From Lacrimispora saccharolytica (lineage in GTDB: Bacteria; Bacillota; Clostridia; Lachnospirales; Lachnospiraceae), in NCBI GenBank assembly GCA_016899975.1, contig JACJJN010000011.1:33601-97600 (forward strand): a stretch of 64,000 nucleotides of DNA, in the 5' to 3' direction. Of this stretch, positions 60,833-64,000 are shown in pieces. Below the pieces are notes generated by a model. The model did not search any database, had not been told where the DNA came from, and saw nothing but the letters and a program-made list of their open reading frames with translations. Positions within the stretch are counted from its first letter, which is position 1. Each line of letters begins with the position of its first letter. The position numbers and the translations under genes were made by a program.

Positions 60833-61633
60833 GTGTACATTGATTTTCACACCCATGGAAAACTTGCAAAGAAGCTGCCGTTTTCTACAGAGTATACGGA
60901 CTGGCTGTTCGATCAGGCGAGAAGGGCGGGGCTGGATGCCCTATGCCTGACAGAACATTTCAATACCCTTCAGTTTGAGGAAATCTACCGGTATCTGGAG
61001 CAGACGGGCGAGAAGGAAGGAGACACCCTGGTACTTGCGAACGGGCTGCGTATTTTTCCGGGGATGGAGACGGATATTGCGGAGGGCGGCCATATCCTGT
61101 CTGTCGGCAGCATGGGAGAGATTCTGGAACTGAACCGCCGTCTGGAGCCTTATAAAGAAAGAGGCAGCTTCCTTCCGTTTCGGGAGCTGATGAAACTTTT
61201 TTCCGAGTATCATGTGATCGTCGGAGGGGCACATCCTTTCCGGGAGGGCGGTCATATTCCGGAACTTCCGCCGGAAGATCTTGCCTCGCTTCAGTTTCTT
61301 GATCTGAATGGAAAAGATGTGGCTCTGAACCGGGAAGAAACAGAAGAGAAGACGTATGCACTTGCGGAACAATTACGGCTTCCGGTGGTCGGCGGCAGCG
61401 ATACCCATCAGGCAATTCAGTACGGATGCATCCGCACCTGGATGGAAAAAGAGGTGTCAGAGATCTCTGATCTTTGGAAGGAAATGCAGGAGAAAAAACA
61501 CAAAATCGAGATTGCGGACCATGCCAGAGATCAGGTTCAGAATGCGGCATTGCTGAAACGGACGCTGAAAACGGTTCATGAGCTGGGGGGAAATTACGTC
61601 TCTGTACTTTTGAACCGCTCTGTGATATCGTAA
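60833..61633 (+). CDS. PHP-domain phosphoesterase
   Basis: 266 residues, GTG start with AAGGAGG upstream. Metal-binding motifs of a PHP domain: YIDFHTHGKLA, LCLTEHFNT, GMETDIAEGGHILS, VIVGGAHPFREGG, VVGGSDTHQAIQYG. Probably hydrolyses a small phosphate ester. A paralogue lies at 62592, with an RpiR regulator in between, which ties both to the imported compound. Confidence 0.82.
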   Translation: MYIDFHTHGKLAKKLPFSTEYTDWLFDQARRAGLDALCLTEHFNTLQFEEIYRYLEQTGEKEGDTLVLANGLRIFPGMETDIAEGGHILSVGSMGEILELNRRLEPYKERGSFLPFRELMKLFSEYHVIVGGAHPFREGGHIPELPPEDLASLQFLDLNGKDVALNREETEEKTYALAEQLRLPVVGGSDTHQAIQYGCIRTWMEKEVSEISDLWKEMQEKKHKIEIADHARDQVQNAALLKRTLKTVHELGGNYVSVLLNRSVIS

Positions 61634-61705
61634 ATAGGAACGTATGGCAGCCGTTCAGTGAGGGGAACTGCCACAAAGAAGGACCAGCCGGAGGAAAAGC
61701 GGTGT

Positions 61706-62536
61706 ATGACAGTTGAATTACTAAAAAAGGAAGAAGAATTGACCAGGGCAGATCGTAAGATTCTGGAATTTATAGGAAGCAATACGGAGGAATTTCTGTT
61801 TTTGGGAATCGGACAGCTGGCAGAGCGTCTGGAGGTGTCGGAGGCGACCATTTCCAGATTTGCCCGTCACGCCGGATACAGGGATTTCAAGCACCTCAAG
61901 CAGAGCGTCATGCAGCAGAGCAGGGAGAAGGGGCCAGCCAGAAAGATCGCACGCACGCTGCAGAAAGAGGACAGTTTTCAGATTACAAAATGGATGGAAT
62001 ATCAGAAAGAATGTCTGGAGAAAACCATTGAGGAGATGGAGCCAGAACTTTTCGAATCTGCAGCCAGGGAGATCGCCCGGGCGAACAGGGTTTTTATTTT
62101 TTCGAAAAACGCGTCGGACGCAATGGGAGAACTTTTGTTTTTCCGGCTGCGCAGAATCGGGATTCAGGTTGAGAAAATCTCTTCCGGAGGATCTGAGATG
62201 CTGGAAAGCCTGGCGCAGGCAGGCGAGGGGGACCTGGTGATCTTTTTTGCCTACTCCAAACTTTCTGCGCAGGGACGTGTGATCCTTGAATGTCAGAAAG
62301 AAGCAGGTTACCGCACGCTGGCATTTACCGGGAGAACGTATCTGATGAAAGAGGAGTGTGCGGATATCAATCTCTATGCATGCCGCGGAGAGGAAAAGGA
62401 ATACCATTCCATGACAGCTCCGGCGGCAGTGGTAGATGCGCTTGTGCTGCTGGTCTCCAATCTGACGAAAGAAAAGACAGCGCAGAGTCTGTCAAGGCTT
62501 CACATATTGAAAAAAAGATATCCAGAACGTTTTTGA
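61706..62536 (+). CDS. MurR/RpiR-family transcriptional regulator
   Basis: ATG 61706 has GGAGG about 11 nt upstream; 276 residues. N-terminal HTH_6 (KILEFIGSNTEEFLFLGIGQ, then LAERLEVSEATISRFARHAGY) and a C-terminal SIS domain (ANRVFIFSKNASDAMGELLF; DLVIFFAYSKLSAQGRVILE). SIS domains bind phosphosugars, so the cluster may respond to a sugar phosphate or related metabolite. Confidence 0.9.
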   Translation: MTVELLKKEEELTRADRKILEFIGSNTEEFLFLGIGQLAERLEVSEATISRFARHAGYRDFKHLKQSVMQQSREKGPARKIARTLQKEDSFQITKWMEYQKECLEKTIEEMEPELFESAAREIARANRVFIFSKNASDAMGELLFFRLRRIGIQVEKISSGGSEMLESLAQAGEGDLVIFFAYSKLSAQGRVILECQKEAGYRTLAFTGRTYLMKEECADINLYACRGEEKEYHSMTAPAAVVDALVLLVSNLTKEKTAQSLSRLHILKKRYPERF

Positions 62537-62591
62537 CAGGAAAACAGGCGTTCAGCCGGCTGGAAGGTGACAGAGAAAGGACAGTAAGAAA

Positions 62592-63323
62592 ATGAATCTT
62601 TATGATCTGCATGTGCATACCAGCGAAGTAAGTCCCTGCGGTCATCTGAATGTGCAGGAGATGGTGAGCAGATATGAGGAAAAAGGATACAGCGGAATCT
62701 GGCTGACCAATCATTTTCACCGGGAATTTGAAGAAATGACGCGGGGAATGTGTTGGAAAGAAAAAGCAGAGTTTTTCCTGGAGCCCTATCGTAAGGGGAA
62801 AGAGCTGGGAGGCAGCAGGCTGCTGGTAGGCCTTGGGATGGAGATCCGTTTTTACGAGGATCCCAACGATTATCTGCTGTATGGGATGACGGAGGAACTT
62901 CTGTGCCGGGAAGGGGAACGATGGCTGGAAATGAATCTGAAAAGTTTTTATGCCGCGTATGGGAATCGGCTGCTGATCATTCAGGCGCATCCCAATCGGG
63001 AGGGAAGTTCCGCGCCGGCTCCGGTTCAGCTGCTGCACGGGATGGAGGCGGTCAATACCAGTCCCCGCCATGAAAATGGAAATGAAAAGACACAACACAT
63101 CCTTGCGGTTCACCCGTGGCTGATACCGACGGGCGGAAGCGACAGCCACAGGGAAGAGGATGTGGGAAGAGGCGGAATCGAGACGGAGCAGCCGCTGCAG
63201 TCCGAAGGACAGCTGATCGATCTGCTCCGCAGCCGGAATTATCGGATCATCGACGATGCCTGCGTCTCCGCCGGCGGGTGTCTCCGCCCAGCGCAATCCA
63301 TGAAAAGAGGCGAACCAGCGTAA
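62592..63323 (+). CDS. PHP-domain phosphoesterase (second copy)
   Basis: 243 residues. YDLHVHTSEVSPCGH, IWLTNHFHREF, GLGMEIRFYED, LIIQAHPNREG and LIPTGGSDSHREED are the metal-ligand motifs. Divergent in sequence from the PHP gene at 60833. Its last 77 nt overlap the convergent VanZ-like gene. Confidence 0.82.
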   Translation: MNLYDLHVHTSEVSPCGHLNVQEMVSRYEEKGYSGIWLTNHFHREFEEMTRGMCWKEKAEFFLEPYRKGKELGGSRLLVGLGMEIRFYEDPNDYLLYGMTEELLCREGERWLEMNLKSFYAAYGNRLLIIQAHPNREGSSAPAPVQLLHGMEAVNTSPRHENGNEKTQHILAVHPWLIPTGGSDSHREEDVGRGGIETEQPLQSEGQLIDLLRSRNYRIIDDACVSAGGCLRPAQSMKRGEPA

Positions 63324-63759
63324 TGCCGATCAACGCACCGATACTGTCGATCCCCACATCGGTTATGGAAGGCCCGCGGTTTGCCACCATGGACTGGTGG
63401 TACTCATCCGTGGCGGCAAAACCGACACAGATGATTCCGGCAAGCAGAAGAAGCGGAAAGCCTCTCAGACCGTAAACATACAGCGGCAGAGAAATGGTGA
63501 TGGCAAGAATACAGTATTCGGTCATATGCGCCAGCTTGCGCACATAGAAACCATATTTTTCCACACGCACCTGGATATCTTCTTCACTCCAGCCTTTATC
63601 CAGGACATGATCCACAACGATCAGAGCGGATTCAGTCACCTTGTTGCTGAGGTTGGAAGACTCCGCTCCCGTCTGGGAGGAAAAGGTAAAGATCACATAC
63701 ATCATCAGCAAAGCCGGGACAAAAGACAGAGGTTTCAGTAAAGTAGCAATAATTCTCAT
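63247..63759 (-). CDS. VanZ-like membrane protein
   Basis: ATG 63759 on the minus strand, AAGGGAG 9 nt upstream; about 170 residues. Four hydrophobic segments with the VanZ signature FTFSSQTG, RKLAHMTEYCILAI and ATDEYHQSMVANRGPSITDVGID. The C-terminus is an Arg/His run (GDTRRRRRRHRR) encoded opposite the end of the PHP gene. VanZ of enterococci lowers teicoplanin susceptibility; most homologues have no known role. Confidence 0.85.
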   Translation of the reverse strand: MRIIATLLKPLSFVPALLMMYVIFTFSSQTGAESSNLSNKVTESALIVVDHVLDKGWSEEDIQVRVEKYGFYVRKLAHMTEYCILAITISLPLYVYGLRGFPLLLLAGIICVGFAATDEYHQSMVANRGPSITDVGIDSIGALIGITLVRLFSWIALGGDTRRRRRRHRR

Positions 63760-63827
63760 AGTGAAAACTCCCTTCTGAGTCATAAACTGTCAAAAGTAAA
63801 ATCGGGAACGAATTCCACGATTTCCTT

Positions 63828-63856
63828 ACTATAGCACGCACTCTGCAATTTGTAAA
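63828..63856 (-). promoter_or_regulatory. Promoter of the VanZ-like gene
   Basis: On the minus strand TTTACA (63851-63856) and TATAGT (63828-63833) are 17 bases apart, about 70 nt before the ATG. Confidence 0.65.
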
Positions 63857-63928
63857 GTGCCGCCTTTATGAGAACCACGACAAACGCATGAATGTGTTTC
63901 CCAACTAAACCTATCGATTTTCGTTTTT

Positions 63929-64000
63929 TTACAAATTCATAAGTTCATCCAGATATTTTTCCGGATTTGTTCCGATCGCATACCTTTTCTTTTTCATACT
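63929..64000 (-). CDS. 3' end of a leftward gene leaving the window
   Basis: Minus-strand frame open from the right edge to TAA at 63929-63931: SMKKKRYAIGTNPEKYLDELMNL. Too little to identify; the Met inside could even be a start of a 22-residue peptide. A T-rich stretch follows the stop on the minus strand's template side. Confidence 0.3.
   Translation of the reverse strand, partial: SMKKKRYAIGTNPEKYLDELMNL

Overview
The window is about 22.7 kb of chromosome from a low- to mid-GC, spore-forming anaerobic Clostridium-group bacterium, interrupted by a complete integrated siphophage of about 41.3 kb. The host order comM-dprA-topA-codY, a sporulation sigma-K, CIRCE-controlled groESL, an ECF-type importer and many small Bacillota protein families point to Lachnospiraceae. 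Genus is not decided here; a Blautia/Dorea-like gut anaerobe is a guess.

Host left arm (1-3878): the 3' end of an unrecognised gene, aspartokinase, sporulation sigma factor K with a sigma-K-like promoter, and the first two thirds of comM. Host right arm (45158-64000): the rest of comM, dprA, topA, codY, groES-groEL, two small membrane proteins, guaB, an anchored amidase, an ATPase, and a cluster of ECF S-component, double ABC ATPase, EcfT, PHP phosphoesterase, RpiR regulator and second PHP protein. A VanZ-like gene and a partial gene close the window. Small palindromic repeats sit in several host intergenic regions.

Prophage (3879-45158): a large serine integrase inserted the phage into the codons for the conserved MNPCPCG motif of ComM. 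The ends rebuild an attP with ten-base inverted arms and a TGAA overlap. From the left come the integrase (leftward), two XRE regulators with separate operator families, a structured-RNA candidate, a Bro-type antirepressor, and a replication/recombination block: SNF2 helicase broken in its P-loop, family B polymerase fused in frame to an ERF annealing protein, YqaJ-like exonuclease, SSB-like protein, VRR-NUC and primase-helicase. A nucleotide block follows: HD hydrolase, DUF3310, a ThyX-like protein, NrdD, NrdG and a membrane-anchored dUTPase. Then come a late regulator, tRNA-Leu(UAA), HNH endonuclease, a displaced tailspike, terminase, portal, protease, capsid, connector genes, tail genes with a -1 frameshift, holin, endolysin and a leftward HIRAN-domain gene.

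The most unusual layer is regulatory. The roughly 330-bp leaders of the integrase and of the late regulator are diverged copies of each other in inverted orientation. A palindrome of the form ATTATCGAA-N2-TTCGATAAT recurs in most of the true intergenic gaps of the phage, like the stoperators of some mycobacteriophages. Several genes carry expression oddities: CTG start, A8-gated fusion, lost start codon, internal start in the endolysin, and -1 frameshift in the tail chaperone.
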